Of a stretch of DNA of 64,000 nucleotides, positions 12,601 to 27,600 are shown in pieces. A program made the translations under genes and the position numbers. Every line of letters begins with the position of its first letter. Positions within the stretch are counted from its first letter, which is position 1. This stretch comes from Siphonodentalium dalli. Its lineage: Eukaryota > Mollusca > Scaphopoda > Gadilida > Siphonodentaliidae. The stretch spans positions 179,223,956-179,287,955 of the forward strand of contig CP136063.1 of NCBI GenBank assembly GCA_032622095.1, written 5' to 3'. Under the pieces are notes generated by a model. That model had not been told where the DNA came from. It saw only the letters and a list, made by a program, of their open reading frames with translations, and ran no database searches.

Positions 12601-15600
12601 GCAGACAGAGTCCAATCTGTCATATGCTCCAGAAGAGACGATCCACTTCGAATTAGGAGGCTCAATGACAGGTGTGAGAAGGGTTAACTTCCTGCTGACA
12701 ACACCGTTTGAGAAGATGACAAGAATGGAAGGGTCACTCCAACAGCAGGGAAAATGGGAAGACAACTCTTTGGCAGGATCGTTTAAACTATTGCCGGTCC
12801 TGGACACAGTTACTGCAAAGACAGCTATGAAGGTCAGAGATGGAGTTTCTGGTAACGTTCACATCACAACACCATTCAATCAGATGCCAGAGTTTGACTG
12901 GAACATGGACATGCAGAAAAGAGGTCTAACCTTGTCCATGCTATTTGCACCTGGAAAGGTGATCAGTTTCAGTGGAAAAGCAAATGTTGAAGATCCAAAA
13001 GATATAACAATAACTGCTAAAATGTCATCACCATTCAAACACTTTGAGAAAAACAAATTTACCTTGACACACAAGGGAGATTTCAACAACTTCAAAACGG
13101 CAGTTTCTATGGATACGGATAACAAGGAATCATCCCTGAGAGCTGCAGTAAACACGAAGGACGGAGTCAGAATAACACTGTCCGCATCAAGTCCTCTGCA
13201 TGATGATGTTCTGGTGAAGATATCTGAACAACATTCAACATCAAACATGGACTCAAGTTTGATTATCAGCTACGGTGGAGCTACTCAGTTCTCTGGGCAA
13301 GCTAAAATGGCATCAGAGCCCAAATATTCTGCAGAGATGAACATCGAAAGTCAGATGGAGGCTGTCCGAAATATCAATGCCAGAATGGGATATGAAAAGA
13401 TAAGTGAGAAAAATCATGTTGCGGATGTCGAAATCAACTACAATGGAAAGAAGGCAACAACCTCTCTGCAAGTCAACCTGGAGAAGAACTTCAACATTGC
13501 ATTCTCTTTGAATGCACCAGAGCATGACGTGAACATGATGCTAAATCTTGAGGGTGAATTGGAAGATTTCAACACCAAAGCATCTGCCGCTTACAATGGT
13601 CAGAAGATCCAAGGAGGTTTGACATTCAACCTCTCACCAAGAATAACACTCAATGTTAACTTGGAAACACCATTTGAGATGGTCAGAAATGTTGACTCTT
13701 CAATCTCCTTAATTGTTAAAAAGAACAAGATACATGGAAAAACTGATCTTAGCCTTAACGGTGAACAGTCCAAGGGAAGCATCAGCTTGGATATTGCTGA
13801 CGGAATTGATGGCAGCATTTTACTAAGAACTCCATACAGATCTATCCGACGAATCAGCGTTGCTATGAAACATGAAGGTTCCTTTGATAAATTCAAGAGC
13901 GATCTGTCAGCTACCTACAACAGGAAGACCATGAGTGGAACTGTATCATTTAAACTCAGCCCAGATATGACTCTCACTGTCGCTGCAGAAACTCCATTTA
14001 ATGAAGTTAGGAAGATGAACGGCATGGTTACCATGACAACAGGAGAAGATAATGGTGCAGGCAGGTTTGAATTCAATCTGAATGGAAGACAATCTGCTGG
14101 TGAGGCCAACTTCAATCTGAAGAATGGAACAGATGCTAAAATCAATATCAACACACCATACAATGTATTCCGAAACTTGGATTTGGTTGTCAACCATGAG
14201 GGAAGCCGCAAAACATTCAAGAGCTCCATCTCATGCGCTTTTAACGGGGAAAAGGCTGCTGCAGATGTAACATTCAACAATGAAGATAGGATGACTGGAA
14301 AGTTAAACATCATTACTCCTTTTGAGCATGTCCGTAGCTTCACAACATCATTCAGACAACAAGGAAAACTTGACAATTTCCAGACATACGTCTATTATAA
14401 ACTGAATCATAATGAAGCCAGTGCTGATCTTGACTTCACTCTTGATGATGGGTTGAATGCTAAACTGAATGTCGATTCACCATATGCCATCAAGAGAATC
14501 AACTCTGAGCTGCAACTCAAAGGATCAAGACATGATATCAATAGCTTTGCTTTCGTCACTGTTGATGGTCAGGAAAGCCGAGTTGAAGTTAATGCAAAAT
14601 TCTCACCAGGTATCAAGGGTACCATCCGTGTCAAATCACCAATTTCCGAGATGAGAGATGTTGTAATTAACTTCAGCCATGAAGGAAGATTGAGAGACTT
14701 CAACTGCCATGGTGACCTCTCAGTGAACTCTGATAAATGGGCTGTCGATGTTCATGCCGACACATCCGGTAAAGTCGAGACTGTACTTACTGTTACAACA
14801 CCAAAAACAACTGGCAAGGTTTCATACAAGCTTTATGGAAATTCGAAAAACTTCCGATCCCAAATGGAAATGAGCTGCTTCAACTACAGAATCGATGCAA
14901 CAGCAGAAGCTAACATTGAGAACGGCATCAGTGTCCATCTTGATACAAGCTCTACATTTGAAGCCATGAGAAAGCTTAAGGTTGACTTCACTCACACTGG
15001 TCAATGGAACAATTTCAATAGCCAATTTGAGGCCAACATTGATCATCAGACGATCAGCGGATCATATGAATTTAATGGTGCAAATGGAATAACTGGCTCT
15101 CTGGTTCTCAACACTCCATTCATGGATGAAATAAAGGCACAGTTATCACACAGCAAGAATGAAAATTCTCACAGAGCTTACGGCATCGTGCAATATGGAC
15201 ACAAATCTGCTTCTCTTGATGCTGTTGTACACACTCTCTTGTTGGACGGCAACATTGTATTGAATCTGCCATTTGCTGGATATCAACAAACTAAAGTCGC
15301 ATACAAGCTCGATATCAAGCAGAAGGCTTGTACTTTCGAAGCAACAGTTCAGTATGATCAGGGTAAACAAATAAGGGCTGAATTGACAGGTGACATCAAT
15401 GACGGAGCCTCTGGTTCATTCCTATTCAATTCTCCATACATTCCAACGGTTCGAGGTTCCATCACACACACTGGAACTCTGAGAGATTTCAAGACAGAAA
15501 TCCAAGCTAGCTATGGACGAGACAACTACGACACTGTTCTTGCTTTGAAAACAGTAGGGGAGGTTTCTGGCAAGCTTGATGTAACCCTGATGAACATTCG

Positions 15601-18600
15601 AGTTATTCATTTCTCCATTAACCAGCAAGGCAAACTTGAAGATTTCACTGCTATAGCTGAGGGAAATTATTTTGATGATAAGATGGAAGTCAATGTCAGA
15701 TTTAACATGAACAATGGAGTTCAGGCAGAGCTTGAATTGACAAGTACAATCGTCCAACCGATCAAGGTTTCTGTTAGCCACAAGGGCAGCAGTTTTCTTA
15801 ATTTTGAGGAACTTGCTTCAGTCAATTTCAATGGAGAGCTCATTATGAAGGCAGAGTTGTCTTTCAAAGTTGATCCAAATGTTGTTGCAAAGTTTGTTTT
15901 GTTTACTCCAAGATACACTACAAAAGCAAACCTTAATGCTGAAAAATCTGGCAAAAAATATGAAATGACCTCGAACATGGAGTATGGCTATAACAAGAAG
16001 ATTGTTGTGAGTGGCCATGTTGATATGGGAGACACAAAGTCAGGTTCTTTGAACATTGAGACACCATACTGGCAACCAATCAAGATTTCAAGCACCCAAT
16101 ATGGACGTCTTTACAACTTCCGCAACAAAGCAGACTTTGCATATGGCGACTACGATATCGAGGTTGACACAACATTCAGCTTTGAGAAAGATTTGTCAGC
16201 TCAGGTCAGTGCTAAGGTTCTGTCTGTTGAAGTAGTCAGATCAGTTGTCACATACAAAGGAAAGCCGAAAAACTTTGAGATCCATGCTGAGGCCAGTGCT
16301 CTTGATCAGAATTTCGAAGCTGATTTGAAGTTTGATATCGAAAATAAAATCTCAGTTGATGCCAACATTCAGACTCCATTTGAAAACTACAAAAGAATGT
16401 CTGCTGTTTACAATCTAGATGGTACTCGTGACGATTTCACATCCAAAGCCCAAGCTATTTATGAAGGACAAAAGATCGAGGGAGAATTAAGTTTTATGAA
16501 TGATGAAACCAAAGGTATCGTTGTCCAAACCAATGTCCAAACACCATTCGAAGGATATGGTCAAATCAGTGGATCATACAAGCAGCAGGGATCACTGGAT
16601 GACTTCAAAGGTCATACCGATATTGCACTTGGGCAGAAGAAAATACAAGCTGACATAACATTCCAGAATGCTGACGATTTGATGCTGGAGGTTTCCGTGG
16701 AAACACCATTTGAGAACTTCCGTGAAATTAAAGCTCTGGCTAAGCAGGAGAAGGAAGGTGGTCAGGTTAACAACCATGTTGAGTTTAGTTTCGATGGTCA
16801 GAAGTTTGAGGTAGACATCAATGTTAAACAACAGCCACAGATAGAAGTCAGTGTTACATTGAGGTCACCAACAAATGTGGTCCAGATGTTAATCACCCAC
16901 CAGGGCTCAAAGAGGAATTTTGCCACCCATGTCGAAGGAAGACTTAATGAGGACAAAATGCAGAGTGATGTCACATTCCGTGTATCAGGGAGCCAGGTCA
17001 GATTATCAGGAAATATGAAAACTCCATTTGAGAACTTCAGAGAGTTAGGTGTCAACTTCAACCTTAAAGGCAAAATTAATAACTTCAGTGGCCAGGCAGC
17101 GGCTACTGTTGAGAACAAGAAATGGAAGTCTGATGTTACCTTCATGATAACCCCTGAGGTTAAATTTTCTGTTGATGTGAAAACTCCAATGATAAACTTC
17201 CGTGAAATGAGTGCCAGCTACGAACACAAGGGAACTCTGAAGAATTTTGAATGTCACCTCCTGGCTAATGTGGAGCAGAAGAAGATAGAAGCTGATCTGT
17301 CATTTGATCTAACACCTGAATTCAAAATCCAGGCTGATGTGAAGACCCCATTTGAGAACTACCGAGAGTTGAGAGCATCTTACGGTCAAAAGGGAGAACT
17401 GAAGGATTTCACTTGCCATGCTGAGGCCAGCTGGGAAAACAAGAAGATTGAGTATGACTTGGCTTTCACAACAAACCCAAATATTGAGCTTAGCTCATCT
17501 CTGAAAACTCCATTTGAGAACTACCGAGAGTTGAAAGCATCTTTTGTTCAAAAGGGAGAACTGAATGATTCCACTTGCCACGCTGAGCTCAGCTGGGACA
17601 TTAAGAAAATTGAGTATGACTTGACATTCAGAACCAACCCAGATATTGATTTTAGTTCATCTTTGAAAACTCCATTTGAGAACTATAGAGAGATCAATGC
17701 ACAATTCAGCCTGAAGGGAGAAACAAAAGACTTCACTTGCTATGTTGAGATGAGCATCAATAACAAGAAAATTGAGCATGTCTTCACCTTCAGAACCAAC
17801 CCAGATATTGAACTTAGTTTGTCTTTGAAAACTCCATTTGAGAATTACAGAGAGACTACTGCTTCTTACATCCACAAAGGGCAACTCAATGACTTCACTT
17901 GTCATGCCGAAGCATCATTCTACAAGGGGCAGATAACTGCAGATTTGGCTTCCAAGGTCACAAATGGCATTGATGCTTCAGTGTCAGTCTCAACACCATT
18001 TGAGAACTATCAACGCATGAGTGCATCATACAGACTGAATGGTGACGTGAAAGACTTCAATCAACATTTTGAAACTGCTTTGGATAACAAGAAGATTGAA
18101 TCTGAACTTAGTTTCAAATTGGAGCCGACTCTTCAGACAAAACTAACCATCAACACACCATTTGAGAACTTCAGAGAAATGGGTGCCTCCATCCAGCACA
18201 CTAGGAATAACAAACGCTTCACCTATGTGCCTGAGGTATATGTAGAGAACAAGAAGATACAGGGTGATATTGCCATTGATATTAACAACAAAATTGATGT
18301 CAGTGTTGCTTTGAAGACACCATTTGAGAACTACCGACAGATGGACTTTGCTTACAAGCATGAAGGAGAGCTTGACGATTTCTCTTGTCACTGCGAGGGA
18401 GGTATCGAGAATGAGCGAGTTGAAGCTGATCTGTCATTCAAAACCAAGAGGAAGACTCAAGTCCGATTCAACATGAGAAGTCCAATCGAGAATATGAAAA
18501 CAGTCACTGTCATTTACAATCTTCAAGGGAAACCACTCAAGAATTTTATCAGCACTTTTGAAGCCACTGCAGACAACAAGATGATCAGATCAAATTTCAA

Positions 18601-21600
18601 AATGTCTCAAGATGAAATTAAGATTGAAGTGAGAACGCCATTCGAAAACTACAAGCAGATGGATCTGATTTCAAAGTATCAAGGTTCATTGAAAGATTTC
18701 TCCGCACATTTTGAGGCAGCCTTGGAGAGCAAGAAAATCGAAACTGATGTCAGCTACAAATATGGACAGACAACTGAAGCAAGTGTGACCATAGCAACAC
18801 CATTCGAGGGATTTGAAGTTGCCAAGTTGACAATGACACACACTGGAAACTTGTTCAACTTTCATGACAGCGTGACTGCTACTTTGAATGGAGAATCAGT
18901 CTCTCTTGCAACAAAATTCTTGCTTGACGAACAGAAGGATCTCAGTATTGAAGTTAGAATCCAAACACCATTTGACAAATTCAGAAACCTTCATTTCATT
19001 GGTCAGAACACACTGGGCAAGAAGAGCTTCAGAAGCCATATCGAGACAGAATACATGGAAGGAGAGAAAATCGAAGCAGACATTACACTCAATTGGAGCA
19101 GCGAATATGACATGCAAATTGCCATCAGAACTCCATTTGAAAACTTTGCCAACAATCAGCTGGACATTAACTTCAATGGTGACCATAATAAGTTTACAGC
19201 AAAGGTGTATGCACAAGTTATGAACAAGGAGATGAGAACTGAAATCAACTTCAAGAATGATGATTACAAAATGACATCTGTCCATTTGAAGACACCAGTT
19301 GAAGGTTACGAGACCATTGATATTACATTCAACCACGAACCAGCAGAAGGCGTCAGCAGAACCACTGGAAAGGTGATGATTAACAATAGGGAGATGATGT
19401 TTGTTGATGTCGACCACCGTGGAGAACTCACTGATCAACAGAACACAATCACACTCAGGAACACGTACATTGATGACATAATTTTTGAGTTGAACCATAA
19501 AGGAAGCCTTAATGATTTCACGACTTGGGTGCAGCTGAAATCAGGACAGAAAACAACCATCAACAATCTCTTGACATCAAAGGTCCAACCATTTGACGTG
19601 GATGTTCAGAACACGTTCAAACTTCGATTCAATGAGAACAAACATGATGCTAATGCTGTTGTCAAACACCATGGCAACCGAATCACTGACTTCAGCAATG
19701 ACGTTATGTTCACATTGAATTCCAACACCATCGAGGCACACTCACAGGTCCATGATATGGCTGGCAAACTGGAAGTCCGGACACCATTCGACAACTACAG
19801 AGATATGTCTGCCGAGGTTGAAGAAACCAAGAATTCCAATAGTGCAGAATACACAATAACTCTTAAGAAAACGAACATGGATGATATCAAGCTCACTGTT
19901 GGCAAAGATGGCTCTCTCAAACGTATGACAACACATGGAGAATTCACCTTTGGTGACCATATGGTTAGAAATCGTCTGAGCTACAGCTTGGCTGGTGATC
20001 ATTTCAGTATGGAAAACACCTTCAGCTTCAACGTCAATGGATTGAAGTATGATAACTACATGACAGTGAAACACACTGGTGAGCCAAAGAAGTTCAACAA
20101 CCAGATACAGATGACAATTAACAACGAGTTGTTTGAAGCTAAGACTGAATTTGATATCCAGGATAATCTACAGGCTTTAATTGATATCAGAACACCATAC
20201 GAGTCATACAAAGAGATGTACCTTTCAGCTAAACAGGAGGCCAGAGGAGATAATTTGGACACAAAACTGATTGTCAGGAAGACGAACATGAAAGATCTCG
20301 TCCTATCAGTTGTGAAAGAAGGAACACTTGAGAATCTGAAAATTACGGCACAGTTCAAATTTGGAGGTTATATCGTGAACCATGAGATAATTGCTAGAAT
20401 CAACGGAAACATCATTTATTTGCAGCATGACTTCAACGCCGCTGGATATGGTTACACATTTTCAGAAAATGCCCTTCTGGAACATTCTGGATCTCTGGAC
20501 AACTTCAACAATAAGGCATCACTAAACCTTGGTGGTGACCAATTCCAGGCTCGCTCTGAGTTCAATTTGGAGAATATGGATGGAAAGATTGAAGTACAAA
20601 CACCATTCAAGGGCATCAAGGATGTTGCTTTGTCATTCAACCATAATTTGAAGAATCAAGGCAAGAAAGGAATCACTGACATAGTATCACGACTCAATGG
20701 TGAAGAAATGACTGCTAAAGTTGACTATGTCATCAAGAATGCTGGAAATGTGAAGATCATTGCAGAATTGCAGACGCCATTTGATGAGGCCAAATACATG
20801 AGGACATCCTACGTTCATAAATTATCATCTTCTGGCTGGACAATAACTTCAGATATTATCCACAACAATGATGTCTTTGACGTTGACTCAACTGGAAAGA
20901 TTCAGAGTGGAAATATTGAAATCGCAGCCAACATGAAGACTCCATTCACCAACTACCAGGATCTGTCCTTCAACACCAACGTCCAGAGTGCCGACATGAA
21001 ATGCAAAGCCAACATTGATTTGACCTACAAGCAAGGAAAAACAATCTCATTCAGAAGCAGTTTGGATGCTGATAATCTGCCAATGAATTTGAACATGCAG
21101 CTGACGACACCTTTTGAAGATTATGAAAACATTGAATTAGTTGCTGAGAGCCAAGGTTCACCATACAGTACACTAAGATTCCAGATGCCAAAAATGACAC
21201 CAATTCATACTACGGTCAAATATTCATACCCTGCAATGTCAGTTGATATCACCAGTGGACTTAAAGGACTGGAGAAAGTTGGAGCATCAGTCAGCGGTAA
21301 GCAAGCTGAAGAGAAACAAATGGGTCAGATGAGGCTTTACTGGAGCGACGTCAATCAGATCCTTATTGATTCATCCCTCGAAAGGTCAGATGCCAATATC
21401 AATTCCATCATCAGGGTTGAGACACCGTTTGAACAGTTGAAACAATTTGAATCAAGAATCAATGGAAAATTAAATAACAAGAACCAGAAGCGAATGTCAG
21501 CCAATGTTGAATATAATGAGCGCACTGTTCTTGACGTCACTGGAGAATATAGCAACAATGATGATGTCTCTGCTGAGGTACAGTTCCGTCAGCCTCATCC

Positions 21601-24600
21601 AATGAAATTGCAGCTTAACGGCAAACAGAAGGGAAATGACTTCAATGGAGATCTCCTTGTTGACTGGAATTCTAAGAATGAAGACAGCAACATCAGACTG
21701 AAGACACTAGTCAAGAATGGTAGAAAACTGCGTCTGAAGGCAACAAAGTCCGGAAAAATGATCACTGTTGATGGTGACTTCAGGAAGACTGGCAATTATC
21801 TGGAGAACAATCTGCGGGTTATCGTCAATGACAAATCTGCTGGCTATACCCTGCTGTGGAAGGATAGTGGAAACCGTGAGATGTGCAAGGTTGCCATAGC
21901 AACACCATGGAGAACAGTGCAGTTACTCACAAATACTGAATACAATCAGAGAAGGAACTCATACAATGCTGTTGTTCACTGGGATGCCGAGAATGACAAG
22001 TCACAGAGAATTGGTGCTAAGATGACAATTGGAGGATCAACGTCCAACAAAATTGGGCTGGAATTGGAGCTGCCAAGCATTGGAAAGGTTAGTGCATTTC
22101 TGTAGCTTTGACAGATAAACTAAATGAACTTCTATTTATGGGTTTTATCTCATTAGCTTGAATTAATTTACTCACTATCTTTGATTTAAATTCTGTTTAG
22201 AAAAGCCATTTTGAAGGCTTTCATGATCTAATAAAAAATTTATGGTGACTTAAAAATAAAGTCTATCTTCCCGGCTGAATTTACAAAAAAATTATAAATC
22301 AATGATGCTTGTTAAATAGATTCAAGTGCATCAAATATTTCTGAGGCAAGTCATTTGAAAGCTCAAATTTTATTAAGTAGATCTTTTGTATGTATTTTGT
22401 TTTTGCTTGTTAAAATTTTCACAATTCCTAATTATAGTCTGAGTTTAATCTCATGATCAATTCATTTTCAGGATGTTAAGTTGGAAACTGATCTTACCTT
22501 GAATAACGGAAGAACAATTTTTGATGGCACGACTGAATTCACCTACTCCAAGAACTCCAACAGCCTCAAACTGTTCTCTAAGATTGAAGACCTGTCTAGG
22601 AGATATGGCCAGAACTACAGCTTCACACTTGGTATTGCCCACCCTGCCACTGCCGTCGACGTCGAATTCACAGGCTCTGCAGGAAATATGAACAAGAATT
22701 ATTTCGCCAGCATGGATCTGAAATACTTAACGTCAATGAAACAGAAGAAGAACTTTGCTCTCCGTGGAGAAATCGACAGCGTCAAGAAGAATATCAACCT
22801 GAAAGTAAGTGAAAGAAAATTTAAAGAAATCACTTACTATAATGACCGAAAATAGCATGTTTTATTCAAATTAAGCATTCAAATTGTTTTGTTTTTCCAT
22901 TTTCTCATATGTATGCTGGTATATAATTTGTTATGATGTTTTGGAATTCAAAGATACTGGGATAAACATAAAATTAACTAAAATGTGAAGCACATGCCAC
23001 TTTCACTATATTATATGTATGTCATGACCTTGTAATAATTTTATGTTAGGGAATTTTATTTTAAATGGTAAGAATGTTCGGAAGATCTATTATTTTATGG
23101 TTCATACAAACATGGCACAGGATGTAACACGGCACATAACATTTGCTTAAATGTGTAATTTTGAGTGGTTTGTCATATTAATATTTGAATCTTTCTCTCC
23201 TCAATAGTTGGACTCACCGATGAAGAACATGAAGGTCCATGGACAGGTGAACACAGAGAACCCATATGGCATGAAAGTCCAAGCTGACTTGATGAAAATG
23301 GAGATCAGTGTCGACACTGAAGCCCAACAAGTCAAGGTCGCGAGCAACTATGATGCTGGTGAGTATCTGTGAAGAAATTCATATTAAATCCGGAACTAAT
23401 TTGATTTCTTCAGACTTTGTTCAAAACTGCAGATAATGTTTGTTGCTGCACATTTTGACAATATGAGTATTAAATATCTAGGACAAGAGCCAGATCTTAA
23501 GCATTTGATTCATTTAGGATATTCATTGAAATATTTTATACCTTGGTTTGAGTGGTATTTCTGACAATTGTTATTGTTCTAAGTTAATTGTTGTGTTGTG
23601 TTGTAGTGTTTTGCTTATCACAGACTCTTTAAGTACTGTACTGTAACAGAATTTGGCTTTTGTTTACATTACACAGCGTACGAACTTGACAATAACATAA
23701 TATTTACGATTTGTATAAAAACAAAATCTGTCTATATTTTTATATTCTTTCTGTTTATGGCAGTTTTAACGGATGTGACTATTTTAACAGCAATAACCAC
23801 CACATAGGCCATCCTCTGAGTCTTCATTTCTTGATTCCAGAACGTCCAGAAGATATGATGGTATTGTCTGCACAGTATGGAAGGAAAGCTGTTGAAGCAT
23901 CTTTGAAGAAGATGAATGGACAAAGAGCAGAAATAGAGAGTCTGTTGGCCATTACCCTGAACACATCCCAGATTGTCCACACCAGACTACACTGGAGACC
24001 AGAAATGCTCATTGATCTTAAGGTATCACCATAGCAACCTAAAACATGTCATGTGATTCCATGATGAAAAATATGTAGAAAAAAAAAAAATCTCCATGAT
24101 ATTAGTTTTTTAATGAGGAATTCTGACCTTTCATTTTGTAATTAGAAAAGTTCCATATTAAATTGACAAGTAATCTAGTATAATTTTAAATACAAGTTTT
24201 ACAACAAATTATAATTAATAGACTTGAAAATCTGCACTGTTGAATCAAGTGTTGATATGTCTTCAAAATCCCTCTCCCGAAGAACATATTCATTATAGCT
24301 TGAATTGAGCATGTCCATCTAACAGTAATTAAACAAACATTCTATTTTTACAAACAGAACTATGGAGTGAGGATGCTGAACGAGCATCGTGTAAACCTGA
24401 ACTCCGGAATCCAGGAATTAAGCAAAGCGGTCAGAGAGGAGGCTCTTCATAAATTCAGCGCCATCTCTAGGATCGTGATTGATGAAACAAAGCCTCTCTT
24501 TGAGAAACTTAACGATTTCCTGGAATTTGTTGGAGACATGGAAAGAACAATTGCCAAAATGTACCTGACCAACGACTATGACATGAGAACCCTTACCGTC

Positions 24601-27600
24601 GACAACATGTCTTCAGCTCAATCTATGATGTGAGTACCATACTCATATAAAGTCAATATTATAGTAATTAGATCAATTTCATTTTCTATATTATTTTTCC
24701 ATCGATTCCAAAATTCTAATGTATTTAAATAGAATACATTAGGGCGGAATGAATGTTGAGTGTAGGAATCGTCACAGCAAGAAACAATGTCGTGGCAATG
24801 TCACAATAAATTAAAGTTTAACAATACTTCAAATTGAAAATGCATTTTCAGGTTGATATACCTATTTACAGTAATGCCTAAAATAATCAATTCCTTAACC
24901 ACCGCAGAATAATGGGTAATTTTTCAGGATTTAGTTGGAAATATGGATTGTTGCCACTGAGAGCTTTCCGATGAATGGCAACAAGCCATATTTCTGATAA
25001 ATCCTGAAAAATTACCCATAATTCTGCTGTGTCTAAAGAGTCGATTATTTATGGCATTACTGTAACATGGTATCAATCTCAGTTTCCTAATATAATTTCA
25101 CATTTTAAAGGCATCGTGTCAAATCACAAACTGTTTATAAATCACTTTGTAATTTATAAGAGTGTGATACAGCATGTCTTTGAACTGTGTAATTACATTA
25201 GGGTGATTAATATACCAATAACATAATTTTTGAGGGCATTATGGTTTATTAATGGCCTAACAAATGATTGACAGCTCGAGTGCGGTATCATTAAAAAATC
25301 ATGTTATTACTATTATTACCACTCCGTCCTCGTTTGACCATGTGACCAGTGACTTAACCGGCAGCGGGCGCCAGTCTTTAACGAAAACAAAGCTTCATTA
25401 ATGCCCACCGCCCGCTTCCAGTCAACTTCGCCTCAAAATTATGGAATCTTATTGTGCGGGTAAAATAAGGTTAATCTACTAGAGAACACCATCTAAAGTG
25501 GTAATAATATTCATTAATTATTGAAGACGGGATCTCTCTTGTACTGTCTTTCTGTAGATTCCGGCTATGAAATTATACTTCTGAGTCAAATGCATAGTTA
25601 ATAGTTCTAAGCTTTTGTCACTACTGTTCTTAATTTTTTTCCATGCTAACTATGACTATGGGAAAGAGAATTATTCTACTTGAGAACGCTATCATTCAAA
25701 GGTTGTTTTCGGTTGGAAGTTACTGTTTTTAGTCACTTTTAATTCAAACTATTTTTCTTATATTCACCTCCTTTATTTCAGATCTGTCTACAGGTCATTG
25801 AAATCATCTCTGCAAAATCTACAGACATTTGGCAAAAATGTCGAACATGAGCAACAACTAATGTCTGCAAAAATTAATCAGTACATCTCATCAGCATCAC
25901 AGAATTCACAGAGTCAAATTCAGGTACCAAGATAGAAATGGTTAACTTTAGGCTAGTCCCTGCCTCTGAAAATATTGACTTTAGGCTAGTCCCTTCCTCT
26001 GAAAATAGAAGTCTAGTCCCTTCCCCTTAAATGGAAATAGTAAGAGATGTAAATTAGAATATATAATTATGAGCCCAAAGTATGTTTATTTTTTAGTTAA
26101 TCTCTCACTGATTTTAACTTTTTTACTGGCGTGATGGACAATTAAACACACAATTATCCAGTCAATTATATAACAGATTAAACTTCTTCGAATGATTTTG
26201 TTATCATTTGTATGAGAGTATTCATATTTATTCAATAATAGCAGTATTATTGGTGTTGGGCGCTGCTCCTTCCTTAGCATTCATTTTGAGATTTGTATGA
26301 TCAATACATCTCTACTTATGTGGCTTTTCATTTCAAGATACTGAGAAATCTATGGAAGGACCCCCAGGTGCCCAATTTTAAACAATCTTCTGTGGGGGAA
26401 AATATCTCATATTTACCAGTAATGATATCATACCAGAATAAGAGAAATCTCATAAGGGCATACTACTTACTAGTTTGTATATACTTTATTTGCTCTGAAC
26501 ATAATATAACAGAAATATACATACAAAACAACTAAAAACAGATGGTGGAAAAGACGATTTAATAAAAGTTCTAATAATTTAGGGACCCTCCTCTCCTCTA
26601 ACAAAATTATTTAAATAAATTGATATAAGCGTACTATTATTTCACTTCACATTATGGTATCTAATCATGGTTACTTCATCTACAGTAATGCTCTAAGTAA
26701 TCAAGTCAACCACAGCAGAATTATGGGTAAGAGCTTTCCGATGAATGGCAACAAGCCATATTTCCGACTAAATCCTGAAAAGTTACCCATAATTCTGCTG
26801 TGGTTAAGAAGTCGATTACTTAGAGCATTACTGTATTTGTTTGTGTATGTTAATTCAGTATCACATGTTAATAAATATTTTTATTCTTGTTCTAACAGAG
26901 ATCATATGACAACATGTCAGTTATGTTCAGCAAAATGATGGATTTAACAATTAAGGAATATGAATTTGTGATACAACAACTTCGATTCACTCATAGCTCA
27001 ATCCTCAAGCAGATGGAAGGTAAGTGTACGATAAATATTCTTATGCCACTACAGATACAGTAATGCTCTCGCCGATGAATGGCAACAAACCATATTTCCG
27101 ATTAAATCCTGAAAAGTTACCCATAATTCTGCTGTGGTTAAGAAGTCGATTAATTAGAGCATTATTGTATGCCAAAATGTCAATTTCTAAACAATAACTG
27201 TTTTATTATATTAAACCACACAAATATGTAGCTGGCCTCACATGGTATTAAATTCTGGTTACAGCGATTTGATTGGCCGACTAATTTTTAAGCTTGGAAA
27301 ACCTATTCTATTTATAAATTTGAGGACCCTGGAATCTTATGTTATCCTCTTGTGGATATTATGTTAGCCTGTCCATATTTTAAATAAAAGAGAAGTGAAC
27401 ATCGTGAAATGATTGTATTAATGTGATATAGTCATTTAGTGTGGGATTTGGGGGGAGGGTGAATTTATCTTCATATAATAACACTGGATGGCTTATGGCA
27501 GCTTAATGTACTTTTTCGACCGACCCATCGGAGCCCATATCATCAATTCATATTCAGCGGATGCAGAGAACGTTTTCCCTCTTTTTGGTGTTATTGTCTA

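Noticed and set aside
11455-21795. Many minus-strand open frames of 60-200 residues opposite exon 11 (for example 18896-19498).
   Set aside because: They lie opposite a clear coding exon, show no domains or splice context, and repeat with the 54-codon register; they are shadows of the coding strand.
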